Positions 11,448 through 23,639 of a stretch of 64,000 bases of DNA are shown in pieces; the first letter of the stretch is position 1, and every line of letters starts with the position of its first letter. The stretch is from Perkinsus olseni (lineage: Eukaryota; Perkinsozoa; Perkinsida; Perkinsidae): contig JABANP010000151.1 in NCBI GenBank assembly GCA_013115135.1, positions 1 through 64,000 of the forward strand, in the 5' to 3' direction. The position numbers and the translations under genes were made by a program. Under the pieces are notes generated by a model that saw only the letters and a program-made list of their open reading frames with translations, was not told the DNA's origin and did no database searches.

Positions 11448-13663
11448 ATGTCCGTTCCCTTTCAGATAGATCAAGCCAATATGTTCCTGAACCCTGCGAG
11501 GCCAGACAAGAATTTGATTACCCCCAATAGCGCCAATTACCTCATGACACCGGAATATTATGCAGACTCGCCCACTGTTGTGAGTTATGAGAGCTTTGGC
11601 CAAGCCTTGGACTCGCGGCGGCGTCAGGTCCCCCTTCACTCGAAAGTCATCCGCTTTTTGTGGGCATGGATACCATTGGGTAGCTACAAGCTCACGTACT
11701 ACCCCGCCGGAAAGTCAACCTCGTAAGACGGGTTCGGTATCTTTCATCCGGTCGTGGTCGAGGAAAGGGCGCAGTATCCATGATATTCACCACACTCGTC
11801 TCTCTGAGGTCGCTGCACATCTTTCAGGGCCACGCTGCAGAGCCCGGCACGGTTAAGTCCGGACTGGTTACAGCAGCAGCATGACGGAGTGGCTGGGGGA
11901 TCCGCAGGTGTCGCGGTGAGTCACGAGCGGGCGCCACATTCCTCCCTGTGGAAAGACTCTATGCTATTTCGCTCAGGCAAGTAGCACGTTCAGTAAGAAA
12001 CAGCACTGGAGGTCGGCAAGGGAGTCGGAGTGTATGGAGCCGTCACGCGGATCGATTACTTCTCGCTGTAAGGAGTGCCTCGTTCTCAACCGCGCATGCT
12101 CGTTATCTCGGAAAGAATACTCCGTTCTCTCAAGAAGGTTTTGTCTATTACTTCCCAAATTCGCGGATTTTTTTTAGCAAAATACGCCCCTCCCTGGATA
12201 TCTCGGCGTGTTGAAGTCGATCGATTGATAAATCCGCCCATTTCATTGATTTATTGCTCGATCATCATCATCCAACAGTGGTTTGAGCTGAGCGCGATTC
12301 CACTCGGATACGAAAAACCATCCGACTCACATGCCATCTTGATACTCAGTGCTAGGGGCGTCGCTCTCCTCTTTGCGAATGCAACATTCGCGCCGATGGT
12401 CAGCAGCCTTCGTATCGCCGTCATGATATCGCCTTTTCGCCACGTTCGCCGATCTTCTCGCGTTGCAGGTCTCCGAGAGCTACCCATCGTTCGGCATCGA
12501 CAGGCTGAGCTCCTCTGGCGCCCCGTCGGAGTTTTACCGGGACGAACACGTCACCTTTGTTGCTCGACGACGCCCTCTATCACTTTCTGCCCAAACCGCC
12601 CTGGGGGTGCCGTTCGTCTCGGCAGTCTGGGCATTCACTGCGTAGGCCCCGCACTGTCACCCCGAGCGCCTTTACGTTCGTTCCACTTCTGTTCAGAACG
12701 TTTCGTGTGGCCCCAATTCGTATCCATCCCTCGAGCTTTCAGCGTGGCTCGTTCACAGTTTGCCATGTGGATGGTCATGCTTTTCCTGTGGATCGCGCTG
12801 TGCGTCATTCACATATTCTTGCTGAGACCGGTAGGCCCCCGATGTCCCCCCCGTGGTGTTCATCTCGGTACCATTTGCCGTTCATCACTAGTTTTCCTTA
12901 GTGGCAAGTCACATGCTGTCACGGCCGACGCATAGTTCTCGAGACCCGCTGGAAGTCCACAGCCACTAGCTTAGTAAGCCTCCTCAATGCACCTCCTCCG
13001 ATCCCTGAACCCGGTAAATCTCCTCCGCCGCTCAGTCCCCTACCACGAGACGATTTCAGACAAGTGAGACACCTCTCCGTGTTTCGTCTCTTCCGACAAT
13101 CTTGTTCTTTTCAGTGGAAGTCATGGTCATCCACGATTATTGTAACCGTGATATTCCTATGTCTCTTGGTAGCTTGTATAATGACTCTTGTTATGTAAGA
13201 GCTTCCCGCTTGAGACTTTTCCGCAGGTGCCTGCCTTAGGTATAAACAATGTGTTGAGTGTGGTGGCTGCGCCCCTTCAATCCACAAGGGGAAGATTATC
13301 TACCCGGACCCGTCCTGCTACGACTACTACATTAGTTGGATACCCGGCGCAACTGTGGAGACCCCAGGTTACGTCCCACATCCCTCGAGCCGCCCGTGGT
13401 TTCCACTAGTAAGCATGGCACCCCTCAGATTGTTTGCTTGCATTGCCATCCTCAGGTCCCTTCGAGGTAGTACGACGGCATGTCTAGCTGGTATGTTACG
13501 ATTGACTCAACCCTCACCTTATCTTCTCCTTTCATCAAGTAACTACAATGTCTATTGCCAGTGCTTGTCTGAACATTTGAACTTGAACCGCTTATGCGAA
13601 TGCAGCTTTCTCCTTTTACGCTGTTCATTGCGCCCGGTCCTCAGACGGGCATTCGCCACCTGA
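11448..13663 (+). CDS. Unresolved plus-strand exons, one Cys-rich (possible chitin-binding-like)
   Basis: Coding-like pieces on the plus strand include IDQANMFLNPARPDKNLITP (from 11,468), VSESYPSFGIDRLSSSGAP (from 12,470 after a TTGCAG acceptor) and EVMVIHDYCNRDIPM (near 13,120). A Cys-rich exon at 13,240-13,370 has YKQCVECGGCAPSIHKGK then IIYPDPSCYDYYISWIPG. The YPDPxxCxxYY pattern resembles peritrophin-type chitin-binding domains, but the disulfide pattern is incomplete. I cannot give a start, stop or full exon chain, and more than one gene may be present. The long frame 12,075-12,935 in another phase looks accidental. Confidence 0.3.
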
Positions 13664-13776
13664 ACAATTATCGTACGATATTTCCTGCGATTCGTCAACA
13701 AGAAACTTCGTTGAGTTGTGAACACAAGTACGAGGGAGAGAATAGAAACGTACGTTTTGGTAGATAACTGGGGAGA

Positions 13777-16525
13777 TCATCGTTTGTTGCCGCGTCCAGT
13801 CTTCTGAATCTTCCGCTTGGATATTCCATAGGCTTCAGCTCTCGATGCAATCGCGGCTCCCTTTCCTTTTCCCTTCCCTTTACCTCCCTTCCCGCCCTTT
13901 CCCTTTCCTCCTTTGCCCCCTTTGCCGCCTTTGCCCTGTCTATCGGGGAAAGCTGAACTGCTGCTGCCTTCCCGTTTTGGCTCCCGGGGACCCTCATCGA
14001 GATACGGTGCGTACAGCTTGAGCGATGCGATTTGATTGAGCTCTTTATCGGACTTGTTAATGATGTCCTCAACGCTGAGATCGTGAACGGCGCCGGCATC
14101 CACCTTACGATATTTGAACCGAGTAGGCATATCACCTGAGCAACATGCGTTGGGGAATTGTGCAAGAGAGCAAGTGGCGTCGTACCGATCATATCCTCGA
14201 AGTCCATCTCGTACTCCTCTTCCTTCTCCTTGTTCAGCATCTGTTCGATACCCTCCGGGGGGCTACAGCCCTCAGGCACTCGAGACTTGACAAAGGCGTG
14301 CCGATGAGTCGTGTTTTTATGACAAGGTTGGCACAATACATAATCTTCGCATTGCTGACACAGACGAGATCCCTTTGGAACGGAAAATCGGACGACTCAC
14401 CTTGCATTCGAAGATTCTCTTCCCCGGAAGTATCGGCTTCTGGCATCCATCACACAGCCACCACTCGTGCTCATCATCTTGCTCCTCCCGCTCAGCCTCA
14501 TCCTGAGCTTCCAGACCGTCCCATTGTCCCCATTGGGTGGACTCGTCATTGGCGAAGCCTGCCGTGCTCTCGTCACCGTCCTCCGGAGTTCTCTCTTCGG
14601 CGCTCTCCTCAGTGTCCTCCTGTTCATCGTACCTGGACCGAAGCACATTCTCATATCACAACCACCGCGAATCCCTGTTCCCCTCAACACTTGGCCGGAA
14701 GGACGAAGTTGTCTGACTTATGACGAGACGATCAGTCGCTCACCCGTCGCCGAGAACGGTCTCCCTCATCAACTGGTCATGGGCTTGAGGATCCCACTCG
14801 GCGTCCAGTAGCTTCTCCCCGCTCTCGGCCAGCTTCGGTACGGAGCTACCCGTTACCTGAGCATGCTCTCCTCGGAAGAGTTAACTCAGCAAATTTATCT
14901 CGGGAGGCCAAATGAGCGATTAATTTGCGCCATATCAACTCTTTCGGGACCCTCATCATCGTATAACACTACCTTCGCAATGACCTCAAGTCGACGTTGT
15001 ATCTCCTGCCTTTTCATATTCTTCAATCGTTTCAATTCCTCGGCTCGCTTCGCCTTCTCATCGGCCTTACGCGCTTCCTTCTCCTGTCTCTTCCTCTTCC
15101 GCTTGTCGTCTTTCACACGAACACTATCAGTAACCTAGAATTCAACGAAGGCTCTATTGATACGCTCTTTCGACCAAGAAGAGCACGAAAAGGATACTCA
15201 GAGAGAAGAGATACAGAGCCTTCGTCACGCTACTACTGTTCGACTGTGGCCGACAAGACTCGTCCCCTTGTCTTCCTCGAACCTGAGCACATCGACTGTC
15301 AGCGCCAATCAGCGCGCCCAGCTCATCGAGAGCAGCAGAAGGTTAGACGTGGAAGCTCACCTGAAGTTGTATTCTCGCTCGAAGTCGTCCTCTCGGTCGA
15401 GCTCATCGTCAGAGTCATCCGAGTCCCGCTCATTTGGCTGCATGGACTCCTTCTCAAGCCAGCCTGGCAAAACGTGGCGTCCGATAATATGGGATCCGTA
15501 AAAGGTGTGGTATAAGGTTTTAACCACACTTAACGCCGGTGGCTCTCACCTTTGTTCATGATATAATCTCTCAAGAAAGCATCGTCGTCATCTAGTTTAT
15601 TCTCCCCTGCTTCATCGGCGTCTCGGAAGTACCTACAAAAAGCCATCGGCTGTCGGAAGCACGCTGCTCTAAGCAGCATCACCTCTCCATCAGGATTTGC
15701 TCGTTCCCTTCGTTCGCCGCCTTCGCTAACTGACCGCGCTCCCATTTCTTGTAGTCACGGTCCTACGAGAGATGCCGACCGTCGTGAGAGCGAATGGGAG
15801 AATCCGAACCAACTCTCGAGCGGCCGGGAATTTGTGCTGTGAGGTTTCACTCACCTCTTCATCCTTCTCTTCAGTAGTCTTATCTCGGACCATCAAGAAA
15901 TCGTCGTCGCTATCGTTCCCAGTGTTGTCCTCGTTCTCAGAATCCACCCCCATTGCATCCATCAGAGCTCTCCTGGCGTCCTCCCCCGCTTGCCGGGATG
16001 TCTGGGCGACCTGTTAAGCGACATTCCAACCCGAGACTACCCCATGGAGGAGTGCTCCACCTTCTGTTCCTCGTCCTCGTCTTCCACAGCGGCCTCGGCG
16101 CCTTCCTCGAGAAGGCGCTTCCTCATGAGCTCCTTATGAGTTAACTTTTTGGTCTTCTTTTTCTTCTGCCCGCCGTCTGCAACAAAATTCATTTTCCCGC
16201 ACAAGCCTTTCCAAGGGATGAAACCAACGATCAGAAGCTTCTAAGCTCCGTGCCATCCACTAGACTAGAGGCTACCTTCAACTTCGAAGTCATCATCTTC
16301 GAACACAGGTTCCTTGCTATCCTTCAGAGACGGGTCGTGGCTCTTGATACGATTCAGGGTATCCATAATTTTCTTCTCGACATCCTCAGTGAGCATCTCG
16401 GCGTCCGAGTCCTCGTCAGAGGAAGAGGAGCTCGACTCATCGTCTGAACGACCGGCCGTTCCCAGAAAAGCTCGAGCAAAGAACATAGAATCAATTGCAC
16501 GTAGACTCGGCCTGCCTGGACACAA
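13777..16525 (-). CDS. KRI1: KRI1-like ribosome biogenesis factor with an internal ZZ zinc finger
   Basis: KRI1 binds KRR1 and is needed for small-subunit rRNA processing in the nucleolus. Family landmarks appear in order on the minus strand. First is an acidic Ser-rich N terminus (EDSDAEMLTEDVEKKIMDTL, 16,300-16,450). Then come basic/acidic exons near 16,030-16,180 and 15,850-15,970, and DDAFLRDYIMNKGE near 15,570. A long basic helix follows (KRLKNMKRQEIQRRLE, 14,960-15,110). The C-terminal signature is EMDFEDMIG plus PTRFKYRKV with SDKELNQIASLKLYAPY (13,990-14,210), and a Lys-Gly tract (13,860-13,940) precedes the TGA at 13,777. Between the helix and the C-terminal signature lies a ZZ-type finger (14,270-14,470). 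The first exon is uncertain, and coding may extend to about 16,700. Confidence 0.85.
14270..14470 (-). other. ZZ-type zinc finger coding segment inside the KRI1 gene
   Basis: Splicing the intron after ...RIFECK (donor GTGAGTCG, acceptor TGTGTCAG) gives WWLCDGCQKPI, then RIFECKQCEDYVLCQPCHK, then NTTHRHAF. The Cys pairs CxxC-x12-CxxC-x5-CxxC followed by HxH are the ZZ-finger ligand pattern. ZZ fingers bind zinc and usually mediate protein or histone-tail contacts. The segment is in frame with the KRI1 C terminus through the next exon. Confidence 0.75.
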
Positions 16526-16918
16526 GTATGGCCCACGACTCCGTCTTCTTCAATTTCTTGACATTCAACGGACCCAGCAGTACTACCATCCAGTTCCTCT
16601 GGCGTTATCCAGGAGCCTGCTCGAGGTCTTTGTTGAGCTTTGGCACATCTTCATCGTCTACCGGCGCCTTCCGGTCCTTCGACGAGCCCGGACACGGCCA
16701 TTGGTCGGGTGCAACCGGGATACTACTGGACAGTAAATACTATCCATCCCCCTGTGCCTAGCCCGTTCTCAACCAGGGAATAAAGTCGTTTTTTGATGAT
16801 CCCCACAAAATACTCGCAGCTCAACAACAACAGGCAGTACTGTAACACTGGTTCTTATGTGATTGCTAGTCTAGTTCACTCTACTCGGCGTCTTGTCATT
16901 TGACGTTACCAAACGTAC

Positions 16919-19900
16919 TCACTGGGGAGGTCGACCAGCCGCCTGCTGTCTATGCAGGGAAGCGTAGTACTGTTGCCACGCAGCTGCCAGATAGGCACTA
17001 GCGTACGCCGACGAAGATTCCTGCACGAAAACACTCTCCTTCAAGGTGGAGCGAAGCTTAGCTCAGAACTTACTCCTGATCCTCCCTGAGACCGAACCGG
17101 CTGTGAGGGCCCGCTGGCTGGAGGAGTCGATGCCGGTGGGGGACCGCCCGATTGAGCGGGCGACTGGTACTGGTAGGGGGACTGCTGAGGCGAAGGTGCG
17201 GCCTGCTGGGGAGGCATGTAGCCCTGGCTTGGCTGATGGGACGGAGGTTGCTGTTGCTGATAGCCTCCGCCATATTGCTGCGAGTAATACCCACCAGGGC
17301 CGGACGGACCTGCCATAGGACGAGAATACCAAGCGAGAGATCGTCGGGCAGGCTCCTGACCTCCTGAGTGCGGAGCCGGCTGCTGCTGATGCTGCGGCAT
17401 CATGCTGCTCCCACCACCATAGACCCCGACGGGCGCGCTCTGAGGCTGCTGCCAAGGCTGGGAGGACGGAGGGGTCGAATAACCTTGTGCGGAAGGTCCG
17501 CCTTGCATACCGCTACCGGGCGGCGGTGGTCCGCCGTAAGAACGGGGCGGAGGGCCCTGCTGCATGTAGGGGCGCGGGCCACCACCCATCCGACCAGGAC
17601 CACCGCTCATGGGAGGCCCCCCGCGCGGGGCCATCCCTGGGCCGCCAGGACCACCGCTGCTACCAAAGAGATAAGGCGGAAGTCCATTCTGTGGTACTGT
17701 CTTCACAATGTGCGCACCCTAAGAGGTGGGAAAAATATCACTTGCCGGGAACGAACCCAGGATACACCGAAGCCCGATTTACTCGCTACCACTCCGAGCG
17801 AGGCACTCCTTACCGCCAGCCTTTCGTTGACAAACCCGACTATAGTCAGGATGCCATCATAAGGTCCCTGAATGGAGACTTCTCGGTACGGACCACCGCT
17901 CTTGGAGATCTGTATATCGCATCGACCATCTTCCTTGAGCTGATTGATAATCTCACCACCACGCCCAATAATGGCTCCAACGCCACTTGAGGGAACCTGG
18001 GAAGGATGCGAAATGTCAGGCAGAGCATCAGCCATCGGTCGAAGACATTTCCAAGACGACGGCAGCGCCCGGGAGGCCGCCGAACTCAAAAGGTCGGACG
18101 ATAATCTCGAGGCTGGGCAGTCGAGAGGCCACAAGCAATGCAACGGAGCAGCGAACGGCTAACCACTCAGAACGAAGCGGAGCAATGATTACGCAGTGGC
18201 ATGGAGATTTGGAGAAGACTTGCTGCCCTCTATTACATCGAGAATGCAAAGGTCAGAAGGGCTATCGCTCCAGCTGCCCTTTCCACCTCCCTTCATCGGG
18301 CCTCGACCGCCGTAGCCGCCCCCCGGTGGGCCGCTGCGCTGGTAGCCAGCGTTGTAAGAATTATCGTAGCTCCCTTGGTAGTCACCGTAGTCCATGCGAC
18401 GACGCTTCGAGTCGTCGTAAGAAGGCGTGGAGCTGAGTCTCTTCTGGGATCGGAACTCCGGGTGACCAACTTCGTACTCAGAAATCAAATCAGCACAAGT
18501 AACAGTACCCGAAACAACCTGACAAGAGCGTAACGAGAGGCGAGGAATGAATCCAGACGGCTGGCTGCTCACCTTGTTTACAAGCTCCTCACACTTATTC
18601 ACAGCTTCCTCAGTACCAACACAATTGACAGTCCTGGGCATACCCTTGGTCGAGCCATGATACTCAGCTGGTGGAATGGCCTAGCACGTAATAACCTTAC
18701 TGGTTTCGCTCCGCTTAGCCTGTCTTACCTTAATTTCAAGTCGAGCTCCGGATCGCTCCTTGATTCGGGCCAGGGCTACCCCCTGTGGTCCGAGGACCTC
18801 CGGGACCTTGTGGTCCGGAATTTCGAAGAACCTCTGAATTTCACCTTCCTTCGGCTCCAGCGGAGATATCTTCTCCCGAATGGCGTCAACTGCGGCCTGA
18901 TCGAAGGAAGACAAACGAATGAAAAACCCCTTCAAGCGTGGTCAATGGCCGACCTGCAGCTGTTCTTCAGTTTGCGCATCAACATAGAAGATGCTGTAAC
19001 CTTGGTCACGAGTCGACTGGTCTCCCTGAAGATACAGAACAATACCAAGCGCAAGATGCAGCCAATGAAAGATGCAATCCGAAAAAGTTGGTATGGCGGC
19101 GCGCCTGCGGGCACGAGCACCCAATCTCCCCGGCAATAACGCAGCGCATTTCCCATGAAACTCCATTTCGGCACCGAGCGACGGACACTGTAATTCCGGC
19201 GCCTTGTCAATCCAGGCATACCGCGCGAAAGGTCCGCGTCATTCTTCTTAGAATGCTAACCAAAACAGGCTCGGCTCTTCGATACGACTCCCCTTTAATT
19301 CATCGCATCGCAACACACAGGTTACTTCAACTGACCCGCGAGCAATTCTCAAGCCGTTACGGCCCCCTGGCATTTCTGTCTCGTGGAGGTCTACCACTCG
19401 CCCGTCTCATTTCAACGGATCTGCGCACCCTTTAGTAGCACCGTTCTCCCTTGACTGACTTGCTCCCTGCCTGCCTTCCTTGGGAAGATCCTTTGACCTT
19501 CGGAGCTCAAGACCTCTGCATCAAGCACTGCACAAGGGACCAGCACTCACTCTGCAGCAGCCAAATTCATTTCAAGGTTAACTGCATTGTCGTCAGAGTC
19601 AGCGACACCGGCATTCAGTTCTCATGTTGGCGCTTCATCGGGTCACAATTCTTGAGGCGTTTCTCGTCGAGTTCATTTCCGCTCAGGCCAAGCGCGGTCA
19701 TTTCCATACAAGTGCTGCCTCATGACGTCCATTTGTGCGGTGGAGGCAACAACAAACAAGAGAATTGAAAGGTCTACTCAGTGACTGAGGGACGCCCTGA
19801 CAAATCGATCGCTCCATCGCCCCCTGTCACTACTGATATGTTAGCTCCTGTCTGCTGCTTTAAAGTCGAGATGGTGGCACCTCTCTTCCCAATGACCATC

Positions 19901-20143
19901 GGAACCAGCTCCTGGGATACTTCCACTTGGTCTCGGTACGGACCAGCGTCAGGGCCGAATTCGAACGCCGGGGGAGGGCCGCCGCGGTTACCATTCGGGC
20001 TGGGGTGACCTGCGTCGCAGAAATACGAGAAAGATGGTATCATGGAAGGCGTTAGTACCCATGGGAGGCGACGACATGACTGCCGAGTGGGGCCCTTCGG
20101 CGTTCTGATGTACGCCACTAGCCACGGGAACTTCCTGCTGCAT
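16919..20143 (-). CDS. KH-domain RNA-binding protein, FUBP/KSRP-like architecture
   Basis: The start is the ATG at 20,143 and the stop is TGA at 16,919. Three KH domains are visible by their GxxG loops: GKRG in the exon near 19,790-20,005 (VPMVIGKRGATISTLKQQTG), GPQG near 18,770-18,850 (VPEVLGPQGVALARIKERSG) and GRGG near 17,940 (VGAIIGRGGEIINQLKEDG). Each is split by introns. An RGG/GY-rich linker with a Lys-Gly patch lies near 18,280-18,440. The C-terminal third is Gly/Pro/Gln/Tyr-rich (17,060-17,700), and the last exon (16,919-17,020) encodes AAAWQQYYASLHRQQAA, like the Tyr motifs of FUBP proteins. It is likely a single-stranded nucleic-acid binder. A 700-base intron separates KH1 from the next exon, and one exon near 18,030-18,200 is unresolved. 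Confidence 0.85.
17719..17813 (-). repeat. Intron with tRNA-like sequence, copy 2
   Basis: This 95-base intron of the KH gene holds, on the minus strand, a D-arm-like segment (CTCGGAGTGGTAGCGAG, self-complementary CTCG/CGAG ends) followed about 35 bases later by GGGTTCGTTCCC (17,747-17,758). Both Pol III A-box-like and B-box-like parts are therefore present. The T-arm 12-mer is identical to the one at 6,346-6,357. No anticodon arm is convincing, so this is a tRNA-derived relic rather than a gene. Confidence 0.55.
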
Positions 20144-20347
20144 AATTGCAACAAGAAAAAAGGTAACTTCACGATCACGAGATAGAAGACGAAGTTGGGG
20201 GAAATGCAAGATGGTGCAAGATTGCAAGATTTCTCAAACTCAACAACTCGCCGATCAACATCCACAAATACATAATGACATGATTGACGAAGCTAGAAGC
20301 CACAGAAATATAACATGCGAGAGCTAAAGAAATGATACGACTGGGCG

Positions 20348-23205
20348 CTACCAGCGAGGTTTCCTGTAGAAGCCCGAGCCGCTCAGAATGCGTCGCTGCC
20401 GGGCTCCGGATGCACTGGTTCGGAGAATTCTCTGCGAGAGGAAGTCAACATAGGCCTTAGCGGCTTCCCGGTTCACGATTCTTTCGTCTTCTTCATCGTT
20501 CCGGCTCGCTATGTAGGTCTCATAGAGCTTGGATGCGCTCATAGTCAAAGTTGCGTCCGTGGGAGCGCGCGGCTGTGGCCCAGTGAAGCGTCCTGTTTTC
20601 GTACTCCCAGCGCTATTCTGTGGTGATCGGGTATGGGGCAGGGCGACACCTCTCACTGACTGAGATATTGTGTGGGTGCCCTCGCGGGTCTCCTCATCTA
20701 CGAACGAATCATGAGCTACCAAGTCCCTGCCATCACGACCAGGCAACAGCTGATTCGCATCGGATTCCGTCACAAGATCGCCGAGGGACGCAAAAGCCTG
20801 GCTGTTATTTGCTTCGAGAGGCTCTCCTATCCGAGGCTCATCAACATCAACCGCATCCTCGTTAGACGCCTCCGGGATACTTGCCAGCAGCAGCGAGCCC
20901 TGGCTACTTCCATGGGTAAGACCATTTCGAGCACCTCCCTCGACCCTACTGATGGCATCACTTATTATCCTCTCACTGCGTCTGCGCATCGACTCGGCTA
21001 TAACCGATTTGAGGGCTACCGAGCTCTCGGTTGCCGGCGTCGCTGAGGCTTCGGACTCCTCAGCGGGTGCAGATACTGCAGATTCATGGACTGAGCCGAA
21101 GCGCTCACGCACAGAACTCCCGGGCTCAGCCAACGTAGCAGCTTCGGAATCGTCGGTCGCATTGGTTGCAACAGCCCTCCTCGTTGACCCGAGGTCGTGA
21201 CTTGTGTCTCCCGAGGATGATACGCTGGCCATAAGGCTGCTGGCGAAAGCCGTCACGCTCGCGCCGAAGCTCCTAAATACATTCCCCGACTCTACCGATA
21301 GCTCTTCATTGGACATGTCGTTGACTACCCGACGCCCGGCAGGACTGTCGTCACCAATGACGTCGTAATTGAATCCATTCGAAGCTTGGTTCACGGAACG
21401 TGACAGTGACGGTGGCACGCCCTCGTTATAGCCACTGGCTACCGATGGCGCCAGGTTTCCTCTGTCCCCAACCCCCGAGAGGCCTTCGGAAGCACCGGCC
21501 TGCTGACCAGCTTTCGGCCCACTCGGTAGGCCGCTATTGTTGAAAACACTGCTAGGTTGATCCGCCTTAGTGGAGTGGGCCAGAGCTTCGTCTGAAGCCG
21601 TCATGCTGAGGATGTTCCCGCACGCCTCAAGGCCGGACGCATTCCTCGCAAATGGCTCGAGAGTCGCCTCCGTCGAACGGAAGTCACCGGTAGGATACTC
21701 ATCCCTCGTCCGCTCCAGACGACCTCTGCCGTCGAGTGACTTCCCCTTACCACTGCGCTTGAAGGATTTTGATAGAGAGTCAACGAAGAGTCGGGATGCA
21801 CAGTGGCCATAAACAGAGCTCAGAGTTCTGCGGGCCACGGCGACCTGTCGTGACACAGGCTTATCAAAGGGCCCCTTCCGTGTAGTCAACTTGGGCGACC
21901 GCGGGACTTGCGTCACTATGAGGCCGTTCGCGTTAGTTGAATGCGGTAGGCTCCGCTGCGACGCCGAAGGGGATAGGACTCTTGCCGGACTAACAGATCG
22001 TGGCGGAGTGACGCCTTTCTTCGAGCCGGCCGGACTGCGGGACCGATCCGAAGGGCAGCTGTTCGCGGGCTCCTTTCCGGACGCCGCGACTTCCGGGGAG
22101 GATTCAGTGAAGACCGAACCTCCCTCACTACGGACCGCTACTCCCTTCCGACAAACGGTCCTCGGGTTGCCCTCAGCACGCAGATGCCGCCTCTGGAGTT
22201 CTTGCGCGTGAGCGGTTTCCCTTTCTTGCTTAGCCCAAGCCTTCCGCACTTCCTCAACCCGCATTTCTCTGTACTGGACAGGATGAGCCGCCCAGGCCGG
22301 GAACTGACCCTCTCCTCCATCTCCATGAGACTCGGGGCTTCTGCTCGGCGGCAGCGATGCTGTATTCGCTGCCTGAGGCTGGCTGCGGCCAATTAGCGAG
22401 CGAATACCCTCAACTGTTCGACCGCGACCAACCAACAGCGGGCTCCTATCCACGTTCGCGACCCTCTCCAGTACTACGCCCGTGGGTACTTTCTGGGGCA
22501 CCTCAAGTGGCCGCTGTGGCGTAGGTCTGTCGACTGTCGGACTGGGGAGGCCCCATGGCTTGGCGTAGTGCTCCCGGCCGAGCCTCAGCTTCGGAGAGAT
22601 TGGAAGCTCCTTCTTCGATTTCACCGCAGGTTGTGACGGCTGCAGCACGGCCGGGGGTGGTGGCGATGCAGATCTGCCTCGCGGTTTCTCACGCTCCTTC
22701 AGCACATGGCAGGCTAGGTTATTGAGGTAGCGGTCAATGTCGTGATCCAATCCTCTGAAGTGAGGACTCTCATTGATCGGAGGAGAGGGGCAACAATTAC
22801 CTGGCCAACTGGCACACTGAGACAACCTGTGAGATTCTCTTCTCTCCTAGTGCATCCATCGAGCTTCGACTGCATAGCAACCGTAGTAGAGACCGCAAGG
22901 CTATTCTGAGGAGGTCGTCCGCCGGGCGAGACGCGATCTCCACTTTTTGGCTCGCAAAGTGGCTTCCGCTGCTATCCACTGAAAGCTTGACGGAGTGCCT
23001 AAGCGCCAATTGACGACGTAGCATTGGGCGGCCTTGAAAAGGTATACCCGTCGCCTCGGCGCGCTCCTTCGATCGCCTCCTCGAGCCTCATCAATATCTT
23101 CTCCCGTGTTGCTGCTTCTTCGGCGGGTAGGAGGTGGGCACCGATCTCTCTCCTCACATCGCGAGCGAGCATCGGGGACCCTCGTCGCGGGGGAGCGAAG
23201 GTCAT
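20348..23205 (-). CDS. Hypothetical 920-residue Ser/Ala/acidic protein
   Basis: Three exons with matching phases (23,048-23,205, 22,801-22,998, 20,348-22,754) give about 920 residues from the ATG at 23,205 to TAG. The N terminus is helical (REIGAHLLPAEEAATREKIL). A middle part rich in Ser, Pro, Arg and Lys (SPARVLSPSASQRSL) looks disordered. An acidic/Ser-rich region follows (21,000-21,550), and the protein ends in a conserved-looking helical block (KLYETYIASRNDEEDER then EAAKAYVDFLSQRILR) and a basic tail. I recognise no domain. The single 2.4-kb exon is unusual here, where most exons are under 300 bases. A scaffold or cytoskeletal role is possible but is only a guess. Confidence 0.75.
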
Positions 23206-23639
23206 CAGAACGAGACAGCGATAAACAACCCTACCATCGCTACGGCCTGCGTCTCAGGAGCGGCCCCCGGCTCCGAGGAGCCGACATGAGAGAGATTCCT
23301 GACCTCTGCGACTTTTCAGCCGCCATAGCGGCGCATGACTACGCATGTTATGCGAACGCGACAACACAGCAGAATAAAAAACGTAACGATACGTTACAAC
23401 TCAGCAGGCCTCTCAACGTCTGCGGCGTCTATCACCGTCTTTCCTACGTTCCTCAGAGTTCCTCATGAAGATGACCAGAATTCGGACCTGAAGAGACCCC
23501 ACGAGAGCATGACTGAAGCCATGTGTTCACCAGAGCGGACAACAGTCCCGACATATTCCCGCGCGGAAATGATACGAGATGAAAAAAGAACGAATGCCCT
23601 CAGCATTTAGCTAACGAAGCGTGGGTCAGCAATGGGGGG

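Noticed and set aside
12075..12935. A 286-residue plus-strand protein
   Set aside because: The frame has no motif, odd composition, and competes with shorter pieces bounded by plausible splice sites in other phases.
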